A stretch of 64,000 nucleotides of DNA from RI-153 sp963721725 (lineage in GTDB: Bacteria > Chloroflexota > Anaerolineae > Caldilineales > Caldilineaceae), in assembly GCA_963721725.1 (NCBI GenBank), contig CAVRLX010000016.1, positions 771,427 to 835,426 of the forward strand, in the 5' to 3' direction. Both the position numbers and the translations under genes were made by a program. Under the pieces are notes generated by a model that worked only from the letters and a program-made list of their open reading frames with translations, had not been told where the DNA came from and did no database searches. This document shows, piece after piece, positions 18,647 to 26,752 of the stretch. Position 1 is the first letter of the stretch. Every line of letters starts with the position of its first letter.

Positions 18647-19823
18647 GGGGTTATGTCCGCCGCGTTTGTGGCCGCCGTGCTAAACTGGGCGGCTTCTGGC
18701 GTGCTGGGGACGTCGGCATATTGGGTGTTGGCGGGAACCACGGGCGGCTGTACCGGCGCGGGCTGTGTACCGGCCAGCGCTTTGACGGCGTCTACCACGG
18801 GGCGGGGTGTGCCATCCAGCGGGAACCAGGCGTCGTTTTCCCACGCATTGGCAGAGCCACCGGCGGCGGCGTTGACCAGCAGCCAGGGCATATACGCGAA
18901 AAAATAATCCGGGGCGACATCGCGCATATAGGCGAAGGCTTCGGCAGTGCGTTGGGCCACGGTTGCCTCCGTCACGCCGGGATCACTCATGAGCGTGCCG
19001 CCCTCGGTCGCCAAAATCGGCACTGTGCGCCCGGTTACGTCGCGCGACAATCTGCTGATAGGTCTCAAATTTGCCAAAGCCGTTGGGGTCGTCCAGCGGC
19101 AGGTTGCCTGTGTAGCCCTGGATGGGCAGCCATGCGCCGTTCAATGTATCCAAGGCATTGGCGCTTTGGATCGCCTCTAAAAAGCGGCGCAAGAAAAGAG
19201 CGTCGTCAATCGCCCCGCCCGGAGAGAGCGAGGGCAGGCCAGGATAGCCACCGGCGGCGCGCACCGTGCGCGCGGCGCTGGCCCACTGTGCGGCCAGCAA
19301 CGGGATATCGATGGCCTGACGCGCACGCCAGCCGCCTTCCAGCCCGGCCACGTTGGAATTGCTGTAGAGTTCGTAATAGTGAACGCCGGCGGCTGTACCG
19401 GCGGCCACCAATGGGTTCAAGGATTGATAGGGGTCGTTGTAGGTTTTTTGCACACGCAGCACAGGTTCAATGCCCCGGCTCACCAATTGCGAGATCAGAT
19501 AGCTGTGTTCCAGGCGGGGTTGATCAGGCTGCATCAGCTTGACCCAGCGTAATCCCAGCGCGTCCACCTCGGCCAAATAGGGGTCCACCACAGCGGGGGA
19601 TCTGGGCCAGCAGCGTGGGCGACCAATGCACGCCCCAGCCGTTGTCACTCTGGGGGCGGGGATAATCGCTCAGGGCAAGCGGGGCACTTTGGGCGGTTAC
19701 GGGGGCGACATTCCACAGGAGCGCGAAGAGCACCAGCCAGCCTAGCACGGTGGGGAGCACCTTATTCAACTGATGGGTGTAGGCTTGAAATGCCGGGTGC
19801 ATAGACTCACGATTTCGTGTCAT
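18647..19823 (-). CDS. TIM-barrel/DUF5107 secreted protein, N-terminal glycosidase-like part, frameshifted
   Basis: N-terminal half in three frames: 19823 to about 19597, to about 19050, to about 18647, each joined by one extra base (the first in a GGGG run). A signal peptide or anchor lies near residues 23-45 (VLPTVLGWLVLFALLWNV). Then comes a TIM-barrel domain like clan GH-A enzymes: VDPYLAEVDALGLRWVKLM, SRGIEPVLRV, RAAGGYPGLPSLSPGG, TVPILATEGG. It is clearly paralogous to the flagellar-operon protein at 33730-34965. The acid/base motif YNEPN of that protein is YSNSN here, so the catalytic Glu is gone, while the nucleophile-position Glu (ATEGG) remains. It may therefore bind rather than cut glycans. 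Full protein about 990 residues. Confidence 0.78.
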
Positions 19824-20003
19824 AGAATGGCTTCTGACAGGAGTATAGTGTTCTATACAATGAGATTGAGTGATAGAAAAGTAGGAATCGCGTAAGTAGA
19901 GGGGATTACGGTGTTGTTACGGGGCGGGGGGCAGATAGGGCGAAAAGACTATTGGAAGGCTGCTTAATCTGGCGGGGCTTACGCACTTGGTGAGTTTTCG
20001 AGA

Positions 20004-20034
20004 GACCTGCCAGGTTGCAGCAACCTGGCAGGTC
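20004..20034. repeat. Perfect palindrome, 15-bp arms (GACCTGCCAGGTTGC)
   Basis: GACCTGCCAGGTTGC, a single A, then its reverse complement. It lies 10 bases past the stop of the minus-strand dioxygenase gene (20045). No T-run follows, so a REP-like element is at least as likely as a terminator. The rest of the 221-base spacer (19824-20044) shows nothing recognisable. Confidence 0.75.
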
Positions 20035-20044
20035 TGGGCCACGG

Positions 20045-20809
20045 CTAGGCGTTGACGTCGAGAATCGTCTGGGCGGCTTCGCTCAGGCGCGCCTGGGTTT
20101 CGGGGCGCAGATAGGCGCGCTGATCCAGTTGTTGGGATTGATCCCGGCGGCAAAAGTAGCTGTGCAGGGCGCGGCGCGGCTGATCGGTGCGGTTGAGCGT
20201 GCCGCCATGCCACGTGTGGGAATTGAAGATGACGACGGTTCCCGCGGGGGCAGTAAGCAGCACTTCGTCGGGGTGGGGAGCCGCCGGATCCGCCAAGACC
20301 GTTTGGGGCAGTTGACCGCTGCGGTTGGAGCCAGGCACGACTCGCGTCGCCCCGTTCTCTGGCGTAAATTCGTCTAACAGCCAGATGGAGTTACAGACGT
20401 AATAGTCGCCAGTTTCCACGGCCTTGCCCCAGTCGCAGTGCAGCCGTTGCAGCCCGTGGCCGGGGAGCGCGGCCCGGAAATTAAGCGACGAAAGCTTCAA
20501 ATTCCCGCCCAGCACGTGGCTGATGGCGGCCAAGACTTTGGGATGGGTGAAACAGACGTCAAAGAGTGGGTCTTTGTTGACCAGATCACTGAGCCGGGTT
20601 GTGCCCGCCTCCTGATGGACTTCGCTGCCGGCCCCTTCGCCCTCCTCGGCGGCCAGTTCGTCCACCCGGCGCACCAACGCCTGGCGCACGTCATCGGACA
20701 GAATGCCCGGAAGCGGGAGATAGCCGTTCTCGTCTAGAAAGTTCTTTTCTGCGGCGGTGAGGAGATCCTCATTTACACCCAACGCCGCCAATGCCTGTTG
20801 AATTTCCAT
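20045..20809 (-). CDS. Phytanoyl-CoA dioxygenase (PhyH) family protein
   Basis: A 254-residue Fe(II)/2-oxoglutarate-dependent oxygenase-like protein. Visible iron ligands are LHCDWG (HxD) and the distal His in SHTWHGG. The 2-oxoglutarate-binding Arg is likely in DQPRRALHSYF. The N-terminal LDENGYLPLPGILSDD matches the family opening. The start at 20809 (MEIQQALAALG) follows a purine-rich GACAAAGAAAG; the frame stays open upstream through the palindrome at 20871-20926, which is not coding-like. PhyH relatives hydroxylate or halogenate many small molecules, so the substrate cannot be stated. It has no evident partner genes. Confidence 0.85.
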   Translation of the reverse strand: MEIQQALAALGVNEDLLTAAEKNFLDENGYLPLPGILSDDVRQALVRRVDELAAEEGEGAGSEVHQEAGTTRLSDLVNKDPLFDVCFTHPKVLAAISHVLGGNLKLSSLNFRAALPGHGLQRLHCDWGKAVETGDYYVCNSIWLLDEFTPENGATRVVPGSNRSGQLPQTVLADPAAPHPDEVLLTAPAGTVVIFNSHTWHGGTLNRTDQPRRALHSYFCRRDQSQQLDQRAYLRPETQARLSEAAQTILDVNA

Positions 20810-20870
20810 CTTTCTTTGTCCTTGTTTTGTGTGCCATGCTTGGCTGATTGATAGAGGAATGACGCCATTG

Positions 20871-20926
20871 CCCCAGACCTTGTTTCCCCGGCCTCTGCAC
20901 AGAGGCCGGGGAAACAAGGTCTGGGG
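20871..20926. repeat. Strong hairpin, 26-bp perfect arms (CCCCGG-type)
   Basis: The arms 20871-20896 and 20901-20926 are exact complements around a 4-base GCAC loop; the left arm begins CCCCAGACCTTG. It sits 61 bases upstream of the dioxygenase start, so it could shape its leader. It shares the CCCCGG(C) core and design with 35144-35185. Confidence 0.85.
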
Positions 20927-21275
20927 TGGATCGGCTTTATTTTACTGCATTGCCAGGGGATAGATAGACAAGCGATTCGTCCCGTTTGAGATGCACCCCT
21001 GCCACCGGGTGGCATACAAGGGGAGTCAACGGAAGTGCCCGGGACTTCAGGGGGGCGAACTCGTCCTCTATCCGCTGGGCGAACTCCCCGGCACTTTCCG
21101 GCGATTCGCCCAGTTCCCCGCGCCGTTGGAAGAACGCCGCCGCCGATGGTATGATGCAGGGGCAACCACCCACGGAAAGTGAACCCGATGCCCACGCTGA
21201 ACTGGCTCAACTGCAGCGAAGATAGATCCCTTTATACGGAGCCATACGGATCAACCCAAGAGGATGGAGAGGAAA
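20927..21275. other. Non-coding spacer with repeat debris before the CRISPR remnant
   Basis: No gene is supported in these 349 bases. They hold an imperfect inverted repeat (21033-21047 AAGTGCCCGGGACTT against 21082-21097) of the same family as 35144-35185, and repeated GGGCGAACTC words. A short ATG frame at 21188 reads MPTLNWLN and soon stops; its opening resembles some DNA methylase or restriction genes but is too short to call. A good ribosome binding site (GGAGAGG) ends the spacer. Confidence 0.5.
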
Positions 21276-21446
21276 ATGGAAATCGAACTCAAAACATTGA
21301 CCCCCCTGTGGACCGGTGGCGTCGAAACGGGCAGGATGGAGCGCGTCCACGAAACGGGCATCATCGGCTCCCTGCGCTGGTGGTACGAAGCGATTGTGCG
21401 CGGGCTGGGGGGGTGGGCATGCGACTCCAACTCCAGGCTGTTGTGA
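21276..21446 (+). pseudogene. cmr1: Cmr1 fragment (type III-B CRISPR RAMP), N-terminal end only
   Basis: From the ATG at 21276 the frame reads MEIELKTLTPLWTGG, then HETGIIGSLRWWYEA and IVRGLGG. These are the hallmark opening motifs of Cmr1, the RAMP subunit of the type III-B (Cmr) RNA-targeting complex. The match runs about 50 residues to ACD, then stops (LL, TGA) where a full Cmr1 has 300-450 residues. A proper Shine-Dalgarno (GGAGAGG) precedes it. The frame runs straight into the start of the nucleotidyltransferase gene at 21419, so the junction of a deletion or insertion is near 21419-21432. No CRISPR repeats, cas1 or cas2 are visible nearby. Confidence 0.8.
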
Positions 21447-21906
21447 TCGCCCTGAGAGAAGCGTTGAGCGACGACCTGATCGCCCTTGTCCTCTTTGGCT
21501 CCCGTGCCCGTGGCGATGCCCGGCCAGACAGTGACTGGGATCTGTTGCTGATTGCCAAAAACTTGCCAGAACGGCCGTTTGCCCGGCATCTATACTTGCA
21601 AAAAAACTGCCCGCTCAGTGGCGCGGCCGAATCTCTCTTTTAGCTAAAACAGTCGCTGAATTTGAAGCAGCGGTGCCTCCTCTCTTTCTAGACATAGCCC
21701 TGGACGGCATCATTCTCGACGATCCAGACAATTACGCTACAAACCAGCTTGATTATTTGAAAAAGTTGCTACATGCCAAAGGGCTTTTCCGTAAGCAGCG
21801 AGGAAAAGAGCTAACCTGGCATTGGCAAACTTTTCCTGGTCTCGACTGGCGGCGCAATACGCGCAGAAAATCGTGGCCGATGGCAAAGCCGAGATTGAAA
21901 ATCTGA
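21419..21906 (+). pseudogene. Nucleotidyltransferase domain protein (MNT-like), frameshifted
   Basis: Frame 1, 21419 to about 21600: MRLQLQAVV, then the polymerase-beta-type active site LFGSRARGDARPDSDWDLLLI (GSxARGD...DSDxD, metal-binding Asp pair). A frame change in a 7-A run near 21600-21606 (one base missing) leads to frame 2: LPAQWRGRISLLAKTVAEFEAAVPP, FLDIALDGIILDDPDNY, KLLHAKGLFRKQRGKEL and WHWQTFPGLDW. Proteins of this length are often the antitoxin-like half of MNT-HEPN pairs; no HEPN partner is seen here. It is sandwiched between Cmr1 and Cmr5-like pieces, the right junction being near 21840-21850. Confidence 0.72.
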
Positions 21907-22035
21907 TCACCAAAAGCCTGGGTGTGCTGCAAGAGCAGGGTGTCTACGCCTGTATGCTCTTTCTCCTTTCTCGTACCAGCAACGAAAAAGGGCAGGCCGA
22001 AAAGGTGCGCCCTCATCTGTACAACTTGCTCAAAG
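21822..22035 (+). pseudogene. Cmr5-like fragment (type III-B small subunit)
   Basis: The frame reads RLAAQYAQKIVADGKAEI, ENLITKSLGVLQEQGVYAC, MLFLLSRTS and AEKVRPHLYNLLKELPTF. The helix pattern and the GVLQEQGVYACMLFLLSR segment resemble Cmr5, the small helical subunit of Cmr complexes, and the neighbourhood fits. A natural start is not evident (a TTG at 21822 overlaps the previous gene), and the piece is about half the normal length. It runs on without a stop into RAMP-like sequence, so the two are fused by a deletion or were mis-assembled. Moderate confidence for family. Confidence 0.5.
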
Positions 22036-22506
22036 AGTTGCCAACCTTCAGCCAAAGCGAAACCGAGTTCATCTCCCCCGATACGCGCACAGGCCAGCCC
22101 GTTTTCCTCACGGGCAAGCTATACAGCAAAATTGACTTACCCGCGCCCTTGGAAGATTGGCAAAATGCCCTCAAAAAACTTCAGGTGGGCGCTGAACGTG
22201 GCTACGGCTGGGGACGCTTGCGGCTGAACTCGTGTGACAAACAAGGGGAGCCGTTCACCACGGAACCACGCCGCCGAGACGCACAAGCGCCATCTCACCG
22301 CCCACCTGAAGGCAGAAAATGTGACCGGCATCGTCGGCCCCATCGAACCCCTGGTCGGTTGGGAGCGTAACAATGATGAAGGCGCAAAAATCAACTGGAG
22401 GTTAAGCAAGCAGGCGACCATTTGCTACGCGCCCGGGGCCGAGGTTACAGGAGATCACCATTTTACAATGGGCGATTATGGTATATGGAGAGAAGGGGCC
22501 AGCTAG
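22036..22506 (+). pseudogene. RAMP-superfamily CRISPR protein fragment, C-terminal, frameshifted
   Basis: Continues the Cmr5-like frame: SPDTRTGQPVFLTGKLYS, KIDLPAPLEDWQNALKKLQV, then GAERGYGWGRLRL, a glycine-rich loop of the kind that ends RAMP ferredoxin-like domains. Around 22240-22280 the frame shifts by +1 to HLTAHLKAENVTGIVGPIE, PLVGWERNNDEGAKINWRL, CYAPGAEVTGDHHF and TMGDYGIWREGAS, then stops. I read it as the tail of a Cmr-type RAMP (Cmr1, Cmr3, Cmr6 or Csx10-like); which one is unclear. Together with the two upstream pieces it is a decayed type III effector operon. Confidence 0.55.
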
Positions 22507-22590
22507 GAGATAGAGCCAGTTAACTTAGCCATTCGCTCTAGTTCGCGCGGATTTGGGAAATAGGTGTCTTGACAAAGCGATACTGAAGAG

Positions 22591-22635
22591 CAAAAGAGGG
22601 CAAACTGAGTATATTTCACAGTTTGCCCTCTTTTG
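22591..22635. terminator. Bidirectional hairpin terminator after flgE
   Basis: Arms CAAAAGAGGGCAAACTG (22591-22607) and CAGTTTGCCCTCTTTTG (22619-22635) are exact complements with an 11-base loop, and end in T4/A4 on either strand. It lies 27 bases past the flgE stop and 85 bases past the plus-strand RAMP remnant, so it can end transcription from both sides. Confidence 0.82.
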
Positions 22636-22661
22636 ATTGTGTGTATCCCAACCGTCAATCT

Positions 22662-23900
22662 CTACCGCACCAAATTCACCAATTCCTGAATCATCTCGTC
22701 GCTGGAGGTGACCACACGGCTGTTGGCCTGGAAGCCACGTTGCGCCCGGATCATTTCGCTAAATTCCAGCGTTAAGTCTACGTTGCTCATCTCTAAAAAG
22801 CCCGCCGTGATCTGGCTGCGTTCGCCGGCTGTGACAACCTGGGGAGCGCCAGAGTTGCCGCTCACCGCCCAGCCGTTCTGCCCCATTTTGAGCAGACCAG
22901 CAGAGTTGACGAACTCGGCCACGGCCAGTTGCCCCAGCGGGCGCAGCAGACCATTGCTATAGACGCCGATGATCTCGCCGCTGTCGTTGATGTTATAGTC
23001 GATCATCTCGCCCGCCGAGCGGCCATCCTGGCTGGTGACATAGAGTCGGTCGTCGCCAGGAGACTCAAGCTGGGTGATGTTGCCAATGTTCAGCGCAATT
23101 TGCACATCATTAGAGCCATTGTTCAGAGTCCCGGTAAATTTGATCAGCCCATCCGCCGGTTGAATCAACTCGCCGCGCGCGTTGAAGCGAATGGTGGCCG
23201 GGACGGGGGCACTAATACCCGTAACCGTTGGATCATTGGTGGGCAGACCCACCGTCCAGTTGTTGTCATCGTTCTTTTGCAGTTCTAGTTGCAATGTGTG
23301 CAGCCCACCCAAGCTATCATAAAACTGGATGGTGGTGGCGGCCACATCGCCATCTTCGGCGGCAGCATCAATATTCCCAGCCAGGTTAACCGTCTTGGTG
23401 GCAACCGCGGCCATGGGTGCGCCCACAGGGATCAGAATATCTTTAATCTCCTGGGCCTTGTTAATCACTCCATCCTCGTTGGCGGTCCACCCCTGAATGC
23501 GCATACCCGTTGCCAGATTGGTCAGGCCACCGGCTGTATCCAACCCCAGCGCGCCATCTCGGCTATAGATGGGCTGTTGCGCCCCGGCATAAATGAAAAA
23601 GCCTGTACCCGTAAGCGACAGATCTTGCGGGCGGCCCGTGGCCTGAAGTGTACCCTGGCTCATGTTGTTGTTAATACTACCCATCTGCATCCCCAAGCCA
23701 TATTGGGTGGGGTTCAAGCCACCGCGCACATCGGTGGGGTTGGCTCCGGCACGCAGCGTGCGGCTGAGCATATCCTGAAACAGGATGCTGCTGGATTTAT
23801 AGCCCACGGTGTTCATGTTGGCGATGTTATTCGCCACCACGTTCATATAGGTCTGGTGATTGCGAAGAGCAGAAGCGGCGGTCATAATGCTGCTGGACAT
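22662..23900 (-). CDS. flgE: Flagellar hook protein FlgE
   Basis: A 412-residue hook subunit, exported through the flagellar type III apparatus. The N-terminal flg_bb_rod motif is clear (SALRNHQTYMNVVANNIANMNTVGYK, split as ALRNHQTYMNVVANNIANMN and TVGYKSSS). The central LSLTGTGFFIYAGAQQPIYSRDG is the conserved hook/rod core. The C-terminal helix SNVDLTLEFSEMIRAQRGFQ and NSRVVTSSDEMIQELVNL is complete. Size is at the short end for hook proteins. It is the last gene of the operon, 61 bases after the TIGR02530-like gene, and is followed by a strong terminator. Confidence 0.95.
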   Translation of the reverse strand: MSSSIMTAASALRNHQTYMNVVANNIANMNTVGYKSSSILFQDMLSRTLRAGANPTDVRGGLNPTQYGLGMQMGSINNNMSQGTLQATGRPQDLSLTGTGFFIYAGAQQPIYSRDGALGLDTAGGLTNLATGMRIQGWTANEDGVINKAQEIKDILIPVGAPMAAVATKTVNLAGNIDAAAEDGDVAATTIQFYDSLGGLHTLQLELQKNDDNNWTVGLPTNDPTVTGISAPVPATIRFNARGELIQPADGLIKFTGTLNNGSNDVQIALNIGNITQLESPGDDRLYVTSQDGRSAGEMIDYNINDSGEIIGVYSNGLLRPLGQLAVAEFVNSAGLLKMGQNGWAVSGNSGAPQVVTAGERSQITAGFLEMSNVDLTLEFSEMIRAQRGFQANSRVVTSSDEMIQELVNLVR

Positions 23901-23961
23901 TGGTTAAATCCTCTTTCTTGATGATTCAGACTCCCTACAAGAGGACCAGTCTGAAAAAAAA

Positions 23962-24396
23962 TTAGGCGACTACGGCGCTATCAATATTGGTAAACACAGT
24001 GTTGCTGTCGTTGGCGTCTATGCTCAGCGCGGTGATCACCGTGCGCTGTTGGACGTTGACGACAAAAGCCAGGCCATCCATATAGACAAGCGATTGGCGA
24101 GAGCCTTTGGTGGCGGCGGCCTGGATGGCATTTTCCAGACGCTGACTCTGGGCCGGGTCCAGATCGATCTGGCGCTTTTCCAGCCGTTGCAAGGCATGTT
24201 TGCTAAAGTTAACAGGCTCTAGCCCTGGCGCGGCTTCGGCGGATTGTTGCGCTTTGCGGCTCTGTTGTTGGGCGTGTTGCTGGCGCAGAAGCTTTTCAAA
24301 CTCGCTGGGTCCAGTGCCCTCTGCGGCCCGTGACGTGGGCTGCCCCCGCCCATACCCACCGCCCGCCGACGATATTCGGTTGTTGGGGTCAATCAT
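23962..24396 (-). CDS. Flagellar operon protein, TIGR02530-like
   Basis: A 144-residue protein. The N-terminal half is low-complexity and Gln/Ala/Arg-rich. The C-terminal half has the family pattern VNFSKHALQRLEKRQIDLD, then LENAIQAAATKGSRQSLVY and DGLAFVVNVQQRTVITALS. Proteins of this kind lie between flgD and flgE in many monoderm flagellar operons (the Bacillus-type arrangement) and are of unknown exact role, probably in hook assembly. Spacing fits: 15 bases after flgD, 61 before flgE. Confidence 0.82.
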   Translation of the reverse strand: MIDPNNRISSAGGGYGRGQPTSRAAEGTGPSEFEKLLRQQHAQQQSRKAQQSAEAAPGLEPVNFSKHALQRLEKRQIDLDPAQSQRLENAIQAAATKGSRQSLVYMDGLAFVVNVQQRTVITALSIDANDSNTVFTNIDSAVVA

Positions 24397-24411
24397 GACA
24401 TCCGATCCTCT

Positions 24412-24822
24412 CTATTGCACCGATGTAATCTCGTTCATCAGCACTTCGGCATCGCCCACCTGAATCCAGACGTTGCCCGATTCCATGCGCACGCCATCCA
24501 CCAAGCCAGAGACTTTGCCAGCGCTCAGGCTGTTGGCCTCAACATGCCGACCGATCAGCGCCGATCCCTGGGAGAGTTGCGTGCCCGCTACACTGTCGGC
24601 CAGCAGATCGTGAATGCCCCAAAGCTGTTCCAGCGTGGAAAGCTGCGACATCTGGGCGAACATCTGGCTGCTGTCCATCGGGTTCATGGGGTCCTGAGAT
24701 TTCATCTGCAAGAGCAGCAACTCCATAAACTTGTCGCGCTCGCCGCTGTTGTTGGCCTTTACGGTTGTGGCTCGGTTGCTCACCGCCGATTGTCCATTGG
24801 TTTGAATGCCGTATGTGTTCAT
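24412..24822 (-). CDS. flgD: Flagellar hook assembly/cap protein FlgD
   Basis: A 136-residue minimal FlgD. The diagnostic export and capping segment is present: DKFMELLLLQMKSQDPMNPM and DSSQMFAQMSQLSTLEQL. The C terminus (SALIGRHVEANSLSAGKVSG) keeps the first part of the FlgD N-terminal domain family, but the large C-terminal FlgD Ig/tudor domains are missing, as in short monoderm FlgDs. The start at 24822 follows AGGGAGCG; the frame stays open to 24891 over fliK sequence. It caps the growing hook while FlgE polymerises. Confidence 0.9.
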   Translation of the reverse strand: MNTYGIQTNGQSAVSNRATTVKANNSGERDKFMELLLLQMKSQDPMNPMDSSQMFAQMSQLSTLEQLWGIHDLLADSVAGTQLSQGSALIGRHVEANSLSAGKVSGLVDGVRMESGNVWIQVGDAEVLMNEITSVQ

Positions 24823-24833
24823 TGTTGCGCTCC

Positions 24834-26087
24834 CTATGCGTAATAATCGACCCCGGCTAGCCATTGACTCGATAGTGTCGATCCGTTCCAACCAGCATTG
24901 CCCACGACAGATCCCCCTACGGCATCGCGGCCATCCATGCTGCCGTTCTTGCCATACTGGCGACCATTGTCCCGATTTTGAAACATGCCCTCGCCACCGG
25001 CAAAAGCGGCCTGCTGTTGCTGCGACTGCTGTTGCTGCGGATGGTTGCTGCTCATCTCTGTGCCCACCGTGCGGAAGGCCGTAACCGTTTCGCGCTGGAG
25101 CGCTTCGGCCACGTGGCCGGGATTGCGTCCACCCAGAATAGAGAGATCGCCAAGCTTAATGCCGCCGCTCTCTAACGTCTGGCGCAAATCGGGCATTTGC
25201 TGCTCCAACAAGCGGCCTGTCTGCGGGCGTTCGGCTTCAATCGAAAGGTGCAGTTGCCCATTTTGCATCTGCAAGCGGATGCGCACCCCGCCCAACTCTG
25301 CCGGTTGCAGACGAATCGTGGTGCTGTGGTCGTTGTTGTTCACAGCAATCTGCACGGCATCGGCCACCTGATCGACAGGGGCTGGCTCTTTGGGCGCAGC
25401 GGTGGCTGTGGCCGATGGGGTGGCGACCGTGCCGGTCAGCGATACTGCGCCAGGGTTGATCTGTGTGCCGCCAACGGCAAGCTCTGGGGTTTCGCGTTCG
25501 CTATCTGGCGCGTCTATGGAACTGTCCGCCAAGATGGCGGCCTGTGTGCTTGCCGTGGGCGTCTGCTCAGACGTAGCCTGAGTTGTCGCCGCATAAACGG
25601 CCATTGTCTGCGTCGGGGTCAACCTCTGCATACTCTCCACAGACGCCATTGTCAACGCGCTTTCCCCTTCGGTCCCCGTTGCCATGAGCGTTGTCGCCGC
25701 TTGTGGCAGGGTGGGCACTGGTGCTTCGCTGCCGGTGGGCGTCGTTTCGCCCGCCAACACCGAGGCCAACGCGGTTGCCATGCCTGGACTCTGCGCCACC
25801 CCGGCTTGGGGGAGCGTAGGTAACTGCGCCTCGGTCAACAGGCCCATCTCCAGTCCATTGGCTTTGGTAAGGGTGGCAAGCCCTTGCGCAGTGGCATTCT
25901 CCGTCATGGCCGGTTGCAGAGTCTGCACGGGCATGGGCATTTGCCCCGCCATTAACACACCCATTAATGAGGCCATCAACGACTGAAAGCCAGCTTCTCC
26001 TATGGGGGGGCCGCCGGGCAGGCTGCCCTTGCCAGCTAGACCGCCACCGGGTGGTGCGAGTGCTTCTGGTGCTCCTGTGCTAACCAT
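24834..26087 (-). CDS. fliK: Flagellar hook-length control protein FliK
   Basis: About 418 residues. The N-terminal two thirds are Ala/Thr/Pro/Gln-rich and low in order, the expected molecular-ruler part. The C-terminal domain is the conserved Flg_hook core: STTIRLQPAELGGVRIRLQM and LHLSIEAERPQTGRLLEQQ, followed by a Gln-rich tail. It sets hook length and switches export specificity through FlhB. The start is uncertain: ATG at 26087 or GTG at 26099; an AAGGAG motif fits the GTG better by spacing (12 bases). A 137-base spacer separates it from flgB. Confidence 0.88.
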   Translation of the reverse strand: MVSTGAPEALAPPGGGLAGKGSLPGGPPIGEAGFQSLMASLMGVLMAGQMPMPVQTLQPAMTENATAQGLATLTKANGLEMGLLTEAQLPTLPQAGVAQSPGMATALASVLAGETTPTGSEAPVPTLPQAATTLMATGTEGESALTMASVESMQRLTPTQTMAVYAATTQATSEQTPTASTQAAILADSSIDAPDSERETPELAVGGTQINPGAVSLTGTVATPSATATAAPKEPAPVDQVADAVQIAVNNNDHSTTIRLQPAELGGVRIRLQMQNGQLHLSIEAERPQTGRLLEQQMPDLRQTLESGGIKLGDLSILGGRNPGHVAEALQRETVTAFRTVGTEMSSNHPQQQQSQQQQAAFAGGEGMFQNRDNGRQYGKNGSMDGRDAVGGSVVGNAGWNGSTLSSQWLAGVDYYA

Positions 26088-26224
26088 AGTGGTTTCCACG
26101 TTACATCTGCGCTCCTTATTGAATGGGCATAAGTCACTGGGGACAATGCCAAACATGAAACTGAAAAAGAATATGACAAGAGGCCAGAGCAGCCCAGTCT
26201 GCCCACCGCCTCGCTTGTCCAGAG

Positions 26225-26644
26225 TTAGCGACCTTCCTGAATCACCATGCGCATCAGCGCCAGCTTTTTGGTCGCCAGTTGTGTCATGGTCTGAAAGCGC
26301 AGGCCAGTTTCGGCCAGACCGATCATTTCAGCCTCGACATCCACGTTGTTGCCATCTTTGCGCATGCTGGTGTCGTTGCGGCGGAAGATGCGCGCTTCCA
26401 CGTTTTCCATCCGTTCAGCCTGTTTGCCCTGTGCGTTCAGATGGTCGTTGTCGGTTTGGGCCAGGGGAATGGCGGTATCAGAGCGAATTGCCTGACGTAA
26501 CGAATCTTCAAAGGCCACCCCAACCGCTTTGTAGTTGGGCGTCTCCACATTTGCCATGTTATTGGAAATGGCAGTTTGGCGGGCGGACATGGCATCCAGC
26601 CCCTTGCCCAGCAATTTCAAAGTCAAATCAGACGTTGCGTTCAT
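26225..26644 (-). CDS. flgB: Flagellar basal-body rod protein FlgB
   Basis: A 139-residue proximal rod protein. Seen: LLGKGLDAMSARQTAISNNM and ANVETPNYKAVGVAFEDSL (rod N-terminal motif, NNxANxxTPxYK), and the C-terminal EMIGLAETGLRFQTMTQLAT helix. The start at 26644 has GGGGAG upstream. Unusually, it is not next to flgC: flgC is 6.6 kb upstream in the same operon, and flgB sits between the lytic transglycosylase and fliK. The gene otherwise looks intact. Confidence 0.9.
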   Translation of the reverse strand: MNATSDLTLKLLGKGLDAMSARQTAISNNMANVETPNYKAVGVAFEDSLRQAIRSDTAIPLAQTDNDHLNAQGKQAERMENVEARIFRRNDTSMRKDGNNVDVEAEMIGLAETGLRFQTMTQLATKKLALMRMVIQEGR

Positions 26645-26694
26645 GGTCTGCTCCCCACTCAAGATATTCATGCAAAGAGAACTCTAAACTATCC

Positions 26695-26716
26695 AGGTGC
26701 GACGCACCCTAGACCT
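26695..26716. repeat. GGTGCGACGCAC family repeat, short copy
   Basis: AGGTGCGACGCACCCTAGACCT lies in the 108-base flgB-transglycosylase spacer. The core GGTGCG-A-CGCACC is palindromic. It matches 31091-31116 and the arm of 16793-16856. Confidence 0.7.
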
Positions 26717-26752
26717 TTGCATCTCTGCCTCTTTGCGTTAAAGTTTCCTTCT

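Noticed and set aside
20004..20034. Riboswitch or small RNA at the hairpins in the spacers
   Set aside because: The structures are simple perfect palindromes without the multi-helix layout or conserved loops of known riboswitches.
21179..21270. Start of a DNA methylase or restriction gene (MPTLNWLN)
   Set aside because: Only about eight residues look alike before the frame diverges and stops; too short to support.
20927..22661. A CRISPR array next to the cmr fragments
   Set aside because: I looked for regularly spaced 25-40-base repeats and found only palindromic spacer repeats without regular spacing.
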